A DNA stretch of 64,000 nucleotides from Candidatus Hydrothermarchaeum profundi (GCA_002011125.2 MTMF02000009.1:1270989-1334988), one strand, 5' to 3'; counted from the stretch's first letter, positions 10,068 through 18,762 are shown. The notes: generated by a model from the sequence alone, not told the origin. Translations and numbers: made by a program.

Positions 10068-10326
10068 CGTTCTTATCAACCAGCCGTGAAGCCCTCTGAA
10101 CTAGCATTTTCTGATCGTTTAGTTCTCTTTTTATTTTGTTTATTTCATCTTTGAGAAACCTAATTTCTACATCTAAGGTATGGGTATTTTTTGGGGGTTT
10201 ATCTTCTTCTGAAACTTTGGTATACTCTCCTAGTTGTTTTTTAAGCGTGTCACTTAAGTCTTCTTCATTGAGTATCTCTTTAAGATCTTCTTCGTCTATG
10301 ATACCTATAGTCCTCTTTCTACTCAT
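10060..10326 (-). CDS. small charged coiled-coil protein next to the MinD-like gene
   Basis: An 88-residue acidic protein. The first half has runs such as DEEDLKEILNEEDL, and the second half (residues about 50-85) has a heptad pattern typical of a short coiled coil. Its start overlaps the end of the MinD-like gene by 8 bases, and its end overlaps the next gene. The tight packing suggests it is made in step with the MinD-like ATPase and may act as its partner or activator. I do not recognise the family. Confidence 0.68.
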   Translation of the reverse strand: MSRKRTIGIIDEEDLKEILNEEDLSDTLKKQLGEYTKVSEEDKPPKNTHTLDVEIRFLKDEINKIKRELNDQKMLVQRASRLVDKNDE

Positions 10327-11032
10327 AGTCTCTTCCTGCTACGTCATAGGCTATTCTGTTAATTTCTTTTGAAATAGTATTATTCGGATATTCGATGATT
10401 ATTGGCCTCTTCCTCCTATAACATTCCTCGGCTTTATGATCATCCGGTATAACTCCTAGAATAGGCGTGTCAAAATAGATTTCAATTTGCCTTAAAATAC
10501 CTCGGCCTACGTTAGGTGGCACTTTATTAACTATTACTCCTCTTGTTCTCACGTTAAGGGCATCTGCAATCTTCTTAAGTTTTAACGCACTTGTTACTGC
10601 GGGAGGATTTGGATTCGTCACTATAATTATTTCATCAGCAAGTTTCATGGAAATGAGGGAAGGCTTGCCTATTCCGGCTGGTCCGTCGACTATTATGATA
10701 CTGAAATTATTTGCTAGAGATTTTATCACATCAATAAATTTGAATGCATCCATTTCGAAAAAAGTCTTGATAGGTATCTTGTTAGGTAGGATACTCAGAT
10801 TAGGGTAAAAGTCTTCTATAATTGCATCTTCAATATAAGCTCTTCCTTCGAGGACATCCTTAAAGTTATTTATTTTAGGTTTTATATCGAAGATTAAATA
10901 AAGACTTGCGGCGCCGAAGTCTCCTTCTACTACCAATATCTTCTCTTTAAGTCTGGAGAGAGCCAGAGAAAGATTAGCCGCAATTGTAGTTTTGCCGACT
11001 CCGCCTCTATTAGAAAGTAGGGTATAGATCAT
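10319..11032 (-). CDS. MinD/ParA-family ATPase heading the pilus operon
   Basis: A 237-residue P-loop ATPase with the deviant Walker A motif NRGGVGKTTIAANL (residues 7-20), a switch region around VVEGDFGAASL, and a Walker B-like IIIVDGPAGIG. In many archaea and bacteria such proteins place or number surface structures such as pili and flagella (FlhG, TadZ and MinD types). Being first in an operon with a secretion ATPase and its platform supports that role over chromosome partitioning. The C-terminus lacks an obvious MinD-type amphipathic membrane helix. The stop is TAG and overlaps the next gene. Confidence 0.88.
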   Translation of the reverse strand: MIYTLLSNRGGVGKTTIAANLSLALSRLKEKILVVEGDFGAASLYLIFDIKPKINNFKDVLEGRAYIEDAIIEDFYPNLSILPNKIPIKTFFEMDAFKFIDVIKSLANNFSIIIVDGPAGIGKPSLISMKLADEIIIVTNPNPPAVTSALKLKKIADALNVRTRGVIVNKVPPNVGRGILRQIEIYFDTPILGVIPDDHKAEECYRRKRPIIIEYPNNTISKEINRIAYDVAGRDYE

Positions 11033-11180
11033 TAGCTCCCTATATGCGAGGTATACCTATTAATTTTTTTGAAAGCTGAAAAAAATGCATTTTAAATGGT
11101 CTCTATTGGAAACCGGACTTCCAAGACCAAAACCTTTTTATAGTGCTTTTATATTAGAGGTCTAACGGAGGTAGGTTACT

Positions 11181-11414
11181 ATGACGTACTATATAAATGG
11201 ATTAGAATATCTTGGAAGGAATGTGAAAATAAAAGGAAAGGAAATGAAAGGGGTTGAGGCAAAGCGTTTCGTAACTCTTAAAAAAACTGATAAAATGCCT
11301 TCCCGTGATGAGGTTATTGAGCTTGCTAAGAGTAATCCAAAAGTAAAGAAAGTCTGGGTCATGCAGATGGAAGGCAACAAGTGGAAAAAGGTGATGGATG
11401 TTATAAATCTCTAA
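11181..11414 (+). CDS. small conserved-looking basic protein, unknown
   Basis: A 77-residue, Lys-rich soluble protein preceded by a good ribosome-binding site (GGAGGT, 8 bases before the ATG) and a TATA-like TTTATA element near 11136. The N-terminal part looks like two beta strands, followed by a helix (SRDEVIELAKS) and a strand with KVWVMQME. The end overlaps the convergent CooC-like gene by 4 bases. I do not recognise the family; the clean promoter and ribosome site argue that it is real. Confidence 0.65.
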   Translation: MTYYINGLEYLGRNVKIKGKEMKGVEAKRFVTLKKTDKMPSRDEVIELAKSNPKVKKVWVMQMEGNKWKKVMDVINL

Positions 11415-12160
11415 GCCTTTTCCACTTCTTCTATTTTTTTCGCTAATTCCACTATAGCTTTGTATGAGTTGCTATGATTCATATCGGCTAAGGGAACTCC
11501 TTCCATGTCGGCTTTAATAACTGTTTCGTCAAAGGGCACATAAGCGATAACTTCAAAATTTAAACCTTTTTTAATTAAATTCAGTTGTTTATTGCTCGTT
11601 ATCTTATTTGCTACTCCATACACATTCTTAATCCCGATATCTTTGGCGAGTTCATGGATCCTATTCGCAGTTTCTACTGACTTAAAGCTAGGCTCACATA
11701 TGACAAGCATCAAATCAAATCTCTCTGCCGTTTTTCTGCCTAAATGCTCTATCCCTGCCTCTGTGTCAAGGATGAGTACTTCATCTCTCTTAAGCACTAG
11801 ATGTCTAAGTAATGCTCTGAGAAATGTGTTCTCTGGGCACATACATCCTTCTCCCCCTTCTTCTACGGTCCCCATTACAATTAGCTTTATATTATTCTTA
11901 TTTGACGAGTAATTGTTGACTATATCATCTACTTTGGGGTTTAGATTGTATAATCCCTGTCCTATAACCGTTCTCTCATTTATGAGATCTTTTAGCTCTG
12001 AAATAGGAGCGGGGTTCTCAACTCCTATGGATGTATGGAGGTTCATGGAGGGATCAGAGTCTACCGCTATGACTCTATGTTTCTCTGCCAGTATCCTAGC
12101 TAATGAGCCTGCTATAGTTGTTTTACCAACCCCCCCTTTACCCGCGATTACTATTTTCAC
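11411..12160 (-). CDS. CooC-like nickel-insertion ATPase
   Basis: A 249-residue ParA/MinD-superfamily ATPase with a P-loop GKGGVGKTT at residues 7-15 and a CMCP motif near residue 112. The CxC motif is the metal-binding signature of CooC, which delivers nickel to carbon monoxide dehydrogenase (the C-cluster). No CODH gene is in the window, so the client is not shown; in archaea such proteins usually serve CODH/acetyl-CoA synthase. It overlaps the upstream gene for a secreted Cys-rich protein by 4 bases, so the two form an operon. The stop is TAG. Confidence 0.82.
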   Translation of the reverse strand: MKIVIAGKGGVGKTTIAGSLARILAEKHRVIAVDSDPSMNLHTSIGVENPAPISELKDLINERTVIGQGLYNLNPKVDDIVNNYSSNKNNIKLIVMGTVEEGGEGCMCPENTFLRALLRHLVLKRDEVLILDTEAGIEHLGRKTAERFDLMLVICEPSFKSVETANRIHELAKDIGIKNVYGVANKITSNKQLNLIKKGLNFEVIAYVPFDETVIKADMEGVPLADMNHSNSYKAIVELAKKIEEVEKA

Positions 12161-12771
12161 TGTTTTTCACCTGGGATATTTTCAAGTAAAGCTATGGCTC
12201 GATTGTATTCATTCAGCTTTAAGAAAAATTCTTCTTCCGTTATTCTGCCTTCAATTCTTGCGTTAGCTAATTCTAATTTAAGTTGTTCAATTTTTTCTAC
12301 AGTATCTTTCTCCAGGGGATCTGTGTTTATCCTCAACTCAAGTTCATCAGGAATGCCATCGTTATCGGTATCTATTTTACTGCTTCCTTTTTCTACATCA
12401 CTTCCTGCGTCACTCTCTCTGTCAGAAGTAGGGGAGACTTCGCCCTCTAATCCTTCATTTTCTTCCAGATACGATGCCACTATAGCATTCGCCCTTGCTA
12501 GGCTATAGCTACAAGTTGGGTCTAAATTCCTACATGCTGCAAGGCTTCCATAACCGCACCCACAAGTACATTGTTCTCGCTTAAGTACTCTCAATACTTC
12601 CAGTTTTTGTAGTTCGGTCAAACCAGAGAAGTCTACTCCAGGTATAAAAGTATAAAAATTTACGGGAGTATTCTCAGCCGTTTTTGGTGGTGCTGAAAGG
12701 AGAGAATAACCAAGAGTAGAAGTGATCATAATTATTACTGCCAGGATTGCTAGTACCTGCCGCTTTTCCAT
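12157..12771 (-). CDS. exported Cys-rich protein with calcium-binding repeat
   Basis: A 204-residue protein starting with a hydrophobic signal-anchor helix (residues 5-27). Next comes a Cys cluster near residues 68-90 (CTCGCGY, AACRN, TCSYS), of the kind seen in bacterial and archaeal exported proteins near thioredoxin or thiol-handling genes. Near residue 135 there is a DTDNDGIPDELE segment, a thrombospondin type 3/EF-hand-like calcium site. The C-terminus is a charged helix. It lies upstream of and overlaps the CooC-like gene. The Cys cluster could bind metal or a disulfide partner; its link to CooC is only positional. Confidence 0.65.
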   Translation of the reverse strand: MEKRQVLAILAVIIMITSTLGYSLLSAPPKTAENTPVNFYTFIPGVDFSGLTELQKLEVLRVLKREQCTCGCGYGSLAACRNLDPTCSYSLARANAIVASYLEENEGLEGEVSPTSDRESDAGSDVEKGSSKIDTDNDGIPDELELRINTDPLEKDTVEKIEQLKLELANARIEGRITEEEFFLKLNEYNRAIALLENIPGEKQ

Positions 12772-12860
12772 GCAAGCTTTTAAAACTTTAACGAAAACAA
12801 ATTTCTTCTCCTTATTTTAAGACCAGTAAGATTTATTTTAGTTTAGACTCATCTTCATTT

Positions 12861-14012
12861 ATGGAGAAAAAAAGTAATAGGCTGGATGGAAAAAGGATAG
12901 CACTCTGTATTACAGGTAGTATCGCAGCTATTGAGTCCCCAAAATTAGCAAGAGAACTGAGGAGGCATGGCGCAGAGGTTTGGGCTTTTATGACCTCTGG
13001 GGCATTAGATATCATTGGCCAGAATGCGATGGAATTTGCTTCTAGCAAACAAGTTATAACGAAGATTACTGGCAAGGTTGAACATCTCCAGGAGTTTGAT
13101 GTAGTCCTAGTAGCTCCAGCGACTGCGAATATTATAGGTAAGGTGGCAAATGGTATAGCTGATTCTGCAGTAACTACGCTCATACTTTCAACAAATGCGA
13201 GGGTGATCTTTGCGCCGTCAATGCATCTTACAATGTATAAAAACAAAATGTTTAGAGAAAACCTCGATAAGCTTACTCGAGCAGGATATGGAGTAATCGA
13301 ACCTTTAATAGAAGAAAAAACTGCTAAGATGGCGCCTATAGAGGATATAGTGGAAAGAGTGGTTTATGAATTGTATAAAAAAGACCTGGAAGGTAGGAAA
13401 GTAGTCATTACGGCAGGTCCTACCATTGAATATATCGATCCTATTAGAATAATAACGAATAAGAGTTCTGGGAAGATGGGTGTAGCCCTCGCTAAGGAAG
13501 CTTATTTTAGAGGAGCGGATGTTAAGCTTATCTACGGCAGGGGTACTGAGAAAGTTCCTACTTATCTAGATGTTGAGGAAGTAGAAACAGGAGAGGAAAT
13601 GCTTGAGGCTTCTCTTAGGAGCTTACCATGTGATATATTTATTTCTGCAGCCGCTGTGTCAGACTTTACACTTAAAGCAAGCGATGAAAAACTGGACTCC
13701 ACTAAGGAAATTACTTTGAGGCTTGTTCCTGCTCCGAAGGTGTTGGAAAGAATAAAGAATTATGGAGGGGTTAAGGTTGGTTTTAAGGCTCTTTATAAGG
13801 CGGATAAGGATAAAATCTTAGAGGCAGCGTATGGAATAAAGGAAAAGTATGGTCTAAGCCTTGTAGTAGCTAATGACGTATCTAGAGATATTTTAGGCGC
13901 ATATGAAACTGAGGCATACCTTATTTCTAATTCTGGCGTTGAATATTTTCCAAGAGCTAGTAAGTTTGAGCTTGCAGCAAAAATATTTGATATCTTAAGC
14001 GGGATTTTATGA
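12861..14012 (+). CDS. coaBC: bifunctional phosphopantothenoylcysteine decarboxylase / phosphopantothenate--cysteine ligase
   Basis: The 383-residue enzyme makes two consecutive steps of CoA synthesis: it joins cysteine to 4'-phosphopantothenate, then decarboxylates the product. The N-terminal flavoprotein half carries CITGSIAAIESPKLA and the PSMH active-site region near residue 120. The C-terminal synthetase half carries ITAGPTIEYIDPIR and NKSSGKMG near residue 190-210. Length is normal. Its last bases overlap the pantoate kinase gene in an ATGA, so the archaeal CoA genes are translationally coupled. Divergent from the exported Cys-rich protein gene. Confidence 0.95.
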   Translation: MEKKSNRLDGKRIALCITGSIAAIESPKLARELRRHGAEVWAFMTSGALDIIGQNAMEFASSKQVITKITGKVEHLQEFDVVLVAPATANIIGKVANGIADSAVTTLILSTNARVIFAPSMHLTMYKNKMFRENLDKLTRAGYGVIEPLIEEKTAKMAPIEDIVERVVYELYKKDLEGRKVVITAGPTIEYIDPIRIITNKSSGKMGVALAKEAYFRGADVKLIYGRGTEKVPTYLDVEEVETGEEMLEASLRSLPCDIFISAAAVSDFTLKASDEKLDSTKEITLRLVPAPKVLERIKNYGGVKVGFKALYKADKDKILEAAYGIKEKYGLSLVVANDVSRDILGAYETEAYLISNSGVEYFPRASKFELAAKIFDILSGIL

Positions 14013-14869
14013 AGACTACTTCCTTTGTTCCAGCTCATATTACTGGATTCTTTGAGATTTATTGGGATGAAGATATTTTAAAAACAGGGGCTCGGGGTGC
14101 CGGTGTAGTAATTGATAAAGGAGCCTATACTACGGTGGAAGTGAGAAAGGGGGAGGGTATTACGATTTTTGTTGATGGAAAACCTTGTGAATGTCAAACC
14201 ACAAAAAGTGTAATTAAATCTATTAGAATTTCGGAAGAATGCAATGTTAATGTATCTCACCGTACAGAGGTACCGGTAAAATACGGTTTTGGAGTTTCGG
14301 GGGCAGGGGCTCTTGGGGCGGCTTTAGCTCTTAATCGTGTGCTTAATTTGGGAATGGATATAACCCAATGTGGTGAAATAGCTCATCACGCTGAAGTTAT
14401 AAACAAAACCGGGCTTGGAGATGTGATAGCGGAAATTACCGGGGGATTGGTGATTAGAATGGAGCCAGGAGCGCCGGGCATAGGCAAAACAAAGGTAATA
14501 CCTTGCGAGGATTATATTGTTGCGTTTTTAGTTGGCGAGGAGATGGAAACTAAGGCGATTTTAGGAGATCCAAAAAAAATTAGGGATATCAATAGGATAG
14601 GCAGAGGGTGCGTTAAATTATTACAGAAGAAGCCTACAGTCAATAATTTTTTGAGACTTTCAAAATATTTTGCTTTTAAAACTGGACTAATGAGTAAAAA
14701 GGTTTATTCAGTAATTAAAAACTTAGAAAGAAAAGGAATCCCGTCATCAATGGTTATGCTTGGGAATGCTGTATTTACCATTACTAGTAGACCCGAGAAG
14801 GTCATAGAAAAGGTAGATTATAAGGCTATCCTCTCGGGAATAGACACGAGGGGGGGGAGGATTATATAA
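14009..14869 (+). CDS. pantoate kinase (archaeal CoA pathway)
   Basis: A 286-residue GHMP-family kinase that phosphorylates pantoate, the archaeal replacement for pantothenate kinase. The N-terminus (SFVPAHITGFFEI) and the GHMP phosphate loop (KYGFGVSGAGALGAALAL, residues about 91-108) are characteristic. The neighbours confirm it: coaBC overlaps it upstream, and 4-phosphopantoate--beta-alanine ligase lies two genes downstream. Together they give the archaeal route from pantoate to phosphopantetheine. Confidence 0.92.
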   Translation: MKTTSFVPAHITGFFEIYWDEDILKTGARGAGVVIDKGAYTTVEVRKGEGITIFVDGKPCECQTTKSVIKSIRISEECNVNVSHRTEVPVKYGFGVSGAGALGAALALNRVLNLGMDITQCGEIAHHAEVINKTGLGDVIAEITGGLVIRMEPGAPGIGKTKVIPCEDYIVAFLVGEEMETKAILGDPKKIRDINRIGRGCVKLLQKKPTVNNFLRLSKYFAFKTGLMSKKVYSVIKNLERKGIPSSMVMLGNAVFTITSRPEKVIEKVDYKAILSGIDTRGGRII

Positions 14870-14992
14870 AATGCTCTTCTGTAGTTCTTTTCATCGAAAT
14901 TCATATATTATTTAGTATCATAAAAAGAATATCGGAGGTGATAAGTCCGCTTCTTTACTACCCTATGATAAAGGATTTTACGGACATGTGAA

Positions 14993-15601
14993 ATGAAGAG
15001 TAACCTCTCATCCAGAGTTAGGACATATTTTTTCACAGGGTTGGCTATTTTCATCCCGCTTGTAGCAACGGTATATGTAGTGTGGATTGGTTTCAATTTC
15101 TTTGATGGCCTTATGAAGCCGTTAGTTAAGCCCATAGCGGGAGATGTTCCTGGCGTAAGCTTGATTGTTACAATAATAATGATAATAATTTTGGGAGCCT
15201 TTGGTAGGATCACTATAGGTGCAAAAATTATGAATTTTCTTGAGACAACTCTCTTAAGGATCCCTGTGGTCAGCACTATTTATTATGCTGTCAGGGAGGC
15301 TAGCGCACTTGTGCTGAAACAGGAAGAAAGAGGGTATAAAGCGGTGGTTTTAGTTGAGTATCCTAGAAAAGGCTCATATGTTATTGGTTTTTCTACTTCT
15401 TCTACCATTGAGGAAATTCAGAAAAAAACAGAAAAAGAGGTTATTAATGTATATGTGCCTACAACACCCAACCCAACCTCAGGGTTTCTTTTAATGCTGC
15501 CAAAGGAGGATATTGTACCCCTAGACATGACCATAGAGGAGGCTTTCAAGATAATAATGTCTGGAGGTTTAACTAAACAAAAAGACTATGGTGGAAAATA
15601 A
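14993..15601 (+). CDS. DUF502 membrane protein
   Basis: A 202-residue protein with two membrane helices (residues about 12-35 and 55-78) and a C-terminal soluble domain of about 110 residues containing the conserved-looking P-T-T-P-N-P-T-S-G-F segment. This is the DUF502 family found in many bacteria and archaea; its function is unknown. It lies between two CoA genes: a 123-base gap separates it from pantoate kinase, and the phosphopantothenate synthetase start (TTG) follows its stop directly. Whether the placement has meaning for CoA supply is open. Confidence 0.85.
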   Translation: MKSNLSSRVRTYFFTGLAIFIPLVATVYVVWIGFNFFDGLMKPLVKPIAGDVPGVSLIVTIIMIIILGAFGRITIGAKIMNFLETTLLRIPVVSTIYYAVREASALVLKQEERGYKAVVLVEYPRKGSYVIGFSTSSTIEEIQKKTEKEVINVYVPTTPNPTSGFLLMLPKEDIVPLDMTIEEAFKIIMSGGLTKQKDYGGK

Positions 15602-16360
15602 TTGAAAATTCCTAGAGAGCACCCCAGGTATTTATCTTTGAAAGAGAGGCATAAACTAGTGGAAGGGTATCGTGATGGTGTTACTGCCTTAGCAGGGCTT
15701 ATTGCACATGGTAGAGGAGAGGCGTTTGACTATCTTATAGGTGAGAAAACTATACCTCCAGCCGTAAATGCTATTAAAGCAGGAGTTGCGGCGCTTCTGC
15801 TTGCTGATAGTCCTGTAATATCCGTTAACGGTAATACTGCGGCTCTCTGCCCCACAGAAATAGTTGAACTTTCAAAAATTGTTGGAGCGAAGATCGAGAT
15901 AAACCTGTTTTATCGGTCACAGGATAGAATTAAGAAAATAAGAGAAATTTTAATAAAAAACGGCGCAGATGAGGTTTATGGAGTTACTCCTACAAAGGAG
16001 ATTAGTGGGATATCTAGTGAGCGCAGATGGGCAGACAAAGACGGGATATACAGCAGTGATGTAGTGCTTGTGCCTCTCGAGGATGGCGATAGAACAGAGG
16101 CCTTGGTTAACTCCGGTAAAAAGGTTATAGCTATTGATCTTAACCCGCTTTCAAGAACCTCCCTTACGGCTAGTATAACAATTGTAGATAATGTTACAAG
16201 GGCAGTACCGATAATGATAAAGATTGCTGAAGAAATGAGAGGCTGGGATAATAGTGAGTTAAGGAGAGTTTTAGCGTCTTTTGACAACTACAAAAACCTT
16301 AGGGAGGTCTTGCTTGCTATTAAGACCCGGCTTGAAGAGATGGATTTCCCGCTTCAATAG
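15602..16360 (+). CDS. 4-phosphopantoate--beta-alanine ligase (phosphopantothenate synthetase)
   Basis: A 252-residue archaeal enzyme that condenses 4-phosphopantoate with beta-alanine using ATP to give 4'-phosphopantothenate, the substrate of CoaBC. The start is a TTG directly after the DUF502 stop, giving MKIPREHPRYLSL, the usual beginning of this family. The core VNGNTAALCPTEIV and the C-terminal VIAIDLNPLSRTS are family-typical. Stop is TAG. With coaBC and pantoate kinase it completes the archaea-specific branch of CoA synthesis. Confidence 0.94.
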   Translation: MKIPREHPRYLSLKERHKLVEGYRDGVTALAGLIAHGRGEAFDYLIGEKTIPPAVNAIKAGVAALLLADSPVISVNGNTAALCPTEIVELSKIVGAKIEINLFYRSQDRIKKIREILIKNGADEVYGVTPTKEISGISSERRWADKDGIYSSDVVLVPLEDGDRTEALVNSGKKVIAIDLNPLSRTSLTASITIVDNVTRAVPIMIKIAEEMRGWDNSELRRVLASFDNYKNLREVLLAIKTRLEEMDFPLQ

Positions 16361-16371
16361 CTAATTTATTT

Positions 16372-16998
16372 CTACTCTTCGTCGATAACCATAACCTTTG
16401 TTTTGAAGTCAGTGTATCTTAGATATCCTTTATTTTTGCATTTTAAGTATCCAAGAAGGATATCAAGAGGGTAAAAGAATTTTCCAAGATTACGTATAAA
16501 ACTTGTTTTTAGCTCTATCTTTTTCCCGTTTTCATGGATAACTCGTGTGCCTGCGAAGTATTTTCCAGGGGTTCGCCCCATATAAGCTTCCATAAGAGTC
16601 CAAGCCGTTAATACAGCTATTATCAAGATAATTGCGATTTCTATTCTATCTACCAACATGGACGGCATACTAAAAAAGAAAATAAAATCTAGAAATGTGG
16701 TTGCTAACCTTTTCTTTTTAGACGCTTGGACAACTATGTCCTTACTGATATTGAATCTAGGAAGGTCTTTCATTATCTGGTAGGCGATCCTACCTTTTTC
16801 AGTCAGCCAGTATGTCCCGTTTGATGAAGATTTAACTAAGCCTTCTAACTCACGTAGCCTAGCATCTAATTGCCATGGACCTATTCTTAGGTATCTAAGC
16901 ATTTCGTCGTATGTCATATGTACCCCGTCGTGAAGTATCTCTATTATCCTAGCTCTAATGGGGTTTTCCAGTATTTTGAAGAAATTTTGCTCTTTCAA
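16372..16998 (-). CDS. winged-helix domain fused to RDD membrane domain
   Basis: A 208-residue protein. Residues 1-75 resemble an ArsR-like winged helix (ILENPIRARIIEILHDG, then MTYDEMLRYLRIG and WLTEKG). Residues about 95-205 hold two membrane helices and an RDD-type segment with GRTPGKYFAGTRV. It is probably a membrane-tethered DNA-binding regulator, or a membrane protein whose winged helix senses a partner. The gene converges on phosphopantothenate synthetase; both end in TAG. A winged helix joined to an RDD domain occurs in archaea, but I know of no assigned function. Confidence 0.75.
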   Translation of the reverse strand: MKEQNFFKILENPIRARIIEILHDGVHMTYDEMLRYLRIGPWQLDARLRELEGLVKSSSNGTYWLTEKGRIAYQIMKDLPRFNISKDIVVQASKKKRLATTFLDFIFFFSMPSMLVDRIEIAIILIIAVLTAWTLMEAYMGRTPGKYFAGTRVIHENGKKIELKTSFIRNLGKFFYPLDILLGYLKCKNKGYLRYTDFKTKVMVIDEE

Positions 16999-17184
16999 TG
17001 CACCATCACCAAAATCACCTTCATTTACAACTATAGCGTGAAGTTTCTAGATTACTTTTTTGCATCTTTCTCTCTAAATCTTAATTTTCTCCGTAAAAGG
17101 TAAAAATATCCTCTTGCTAAATTTTAGATTTTTCTACTTCAAGGTGGAGATAAAAGTATACCTTAAATTAACTTCATTTTTTTT

Positions 17185-17223
17185 GTTTACATTTCTGTAT
17201 TTTTCTAGCACATAAATGTAAAC
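17185..17223. promoter_or_regulatory. perfect 10-base inverted repeat upstream of the response-regulator cassette
   Basis: GTTTACATTT at 17185-17194 is repeated as its exact reverse complement AAATGTAAAC at 17214-17223, with a 19-base spacer. A second, shorter inverted repeat (ACCAA / TTGGT, 17222-17237) follows directly. They lie 40-80 bases before the first receiver gene in the 266-base divergent gap, where an operator for a dimeric regulator would be expected. The winged-helix/RDD gene on the other side is one candidate regulator. Confidence 0.5.
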
Positions 17224-17264
17224 CAATAATATTTGGTCACAGAAGTCAATAACATAATGGGAAA

Positions 17265-17621
17265 ATGAAGATAATGATCGTAGAGGATGATAGTGATATA
17301 CTGTTTCTATATAAATTGATTTTTAAAAAGGAAGGCTATGAAGTAATTGATGTATCGAGCGTTGAGGAGTGTTTCGAGAAGCTGGATAAAACATCTCCAG
17401 ATTTGGTTATTATAGATATTATGATGCCGGGTATGGACGGCCTAGAGGCATGTAAGAAGATTAAAGAGAAAAACAAGCAGAATCCTCGGGTTATTTTAAT
17501 CTCGGCTAGATGTGATGAAGAAGCAGTCCGTAAGAGCTTTGAGTACGCTAAAGCGGATGCGTATCTCTCTAAGCCTGTTAGTAGAAAAAAATTGATTGAA
17601 ACTATAAGGAGGTTTATATAA
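17265..17621 (+). CDS. CheY-like response regulator receiver, first copy
   Basis: A 118-residue single receiver domain with no output domain. The acidic pair EDD is at residues 7-9, the phospho-acceptor Asp lies in LVIIDIMMPGMDG near residue 51, and the conserved Lys is in LSKPVS near residue 104. It passes a phosphoryl signal by protein contact, probably from a histidine kinase encoded elsewhere. It is followed 13 bases later by a second receiver and then a KaiC-like ATPase, suggesting one signalling cassette. Confidence 0.93.
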   Translation: MKIMIVEDDSDILFLYKLIFKKEGYEVIDVSSVEECFEKLDKTSPDLVIIDIMMPGMDGLEACKKIKEKNKQNPRVILISARCDEEAVRKSFEYAKADAYLSKPVSRKKLIETIRRFI

Positions 17622-17634
17622 TTCTTATTTAGTT

Positions 17635-18024
17635 GTGGCGGAGGCAGTAAAGTTGACTAAAGTAATGGTAGTAGACGATGAGGAAGATGTAAGAGAGATT
17701 GTGTCACTTATCTTAGAGAAAGAAGGGTTCGAAGTAGCTGTTGCTAGTAGTGGTGAAGACTGCTTACAGAGCCTTAACGAGGAAAACCCTGATCTGGTTC
17801 TTTTAGATGTTATGATGCCAGGCATTGACGGCTGGGAAACATGTAGTGAAATTAAGAAAAAAAGTGAGGTACCTGTGGTTATGTTGACTGTTAAATCAGC
17901 TGATGAAGACGTTATTAAAAGCTTTCAGCATATGTGCGATGCTCATGTAGGGAAGCCTATTATAAAAGAAAAATTAGTTAACACAATAAAATGGGTTCTA
18001 AAATCTAGGAGGAAAATGAGATGA
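17635..18024 (+). CDS. CheY-like response regulator receiver, second copy
   Basis: A 129-residue receiver starting at a GTG. It has VVDDEED near residue 12-18, the phospho-acceptor Asp in LVLLDVMMPGIDG near 60, and a Lys in VGKPI near 109. It differs enough from the first copy that the pair is not a recent duplication. Its stop overlaps the ATG of the KaiC-like gene (ATGAG/ATGA arrangement), so the two products are made together and probably act together. Confidence 0.92.
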   Translation: MAEAVKLTKVMVVDDEEDVREIVSLILEKEGFEVAVASSGEDCLQSLNEENPDLVLLDVMMPGIDGWETCSEIKKKSEVPVVMLTVKSADEDVIKSFQHMCDAHVGKPIIKEKLVNTIKWVLKSRRKMR

Positions 18025-18644
18025 GGCTTATAAGTGACTTTCCCTCTTACTATACAGTACTTCTCTTGGGTCCTCCAGGGGTTGGAAAACGCGAGTATTG
18101 CCTGTATTTACTTAAAACTTGGCTGGAGCGAGGGGAGCGGGTTATATATATAACGAGCGAAAGAAGTCCGGAGGAAATAAGGAATGAGGCAAAAATTGAT
18201 TTAGAGAAAAATCTCCTTTTCATCGATTTATATTCTCAAGAGGGGGGTAATAAACACAGGGGATATCAGTTACTGCTCCATCTTAGGGATATAGAAATCG
18301 AGATCGAAGACGCTGTAGAAAAGCTAGGAGCGCCTGTTAGAATAATTTTCGACTCTTTGTCTATGGTGTTCATTTATACTGCGACATCATTGATGGTAAG
18401 TTTTATACAGAATTTGACTGAGAAGGTTAGGAGGGAGTATGGCTTTATAATGTATACCGTCCAGGAAGGAGTACATGACCCCCGTTTCATAAATACTATA
18501 CTAAGCTTTGTCGACGGTTTCCTCCAGATGAAGTTTGAGGAGGGAGAAACCGTGGAGAAGAAATTTAGAATACATCATTTGAAAGGTCTACAATATGATT
18601 CTTCTTGGATGCCATTTAACTTAAAGATGAAATCGTCTATGTAA
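18021..18644 (+). CDS. KaiC/RadA-like single-domain ATPase
   Basis: A 207-residue RecA-fold ATPase with a Walker A motif LGPPGVGKREY (residues about 14-24) and a Walker B strand VRIIFDSLSM near residue 112. It is short compared with KaiC and lacks its second domain. Archaeal single-domain KaiC-like proteins are often found next to receiver domains and are thought to serve signal transduction. The coupling with two receivers fits that. The substrate and output are unknown. Confidence 0.85.
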   Translation: MRLISDFPSYYTVLLLGPPGVGKREYCLYLLKTWLERGERVIYITSERSPEEIRNEAKIDLEKNLLFIDLYSQEGGNKHRGYQLLLHLRDIEIEIEDAVEKLGAPVRIIFDSLSMVFIYTATSLMVSFIQNLTEKVRREYGFIMYTVQEGVHDPRFINTILSFVDGFLQMKFEEGETVEKKFRIHHLKGLQYDSSWMPFNLKMKSSM

Positions 18645-18751
18645 CTCGTCAATCTCATATTTTCAGGAAAAATCAGTAGCAATTACCAAGACGCTTACAC
18701 TAAATCTCAATTAATAAAAAGAAGCTAGGAAAACTATTGAATTACGATATT

Positions 18752-18762
18752 ATTATATAAAA
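18752..18762 (+). promoter_or_regulatory. TATA box of hisD
   Basis: ATTATATAAAA lies about 29 bases before the hisD ATG at 18786, in the 141-base gap after the KaiC-like gene. The spacing predicts a start of transcription within a few bases of the ATG and separates hisD from the signalling cassette. Confidence 0.55.
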
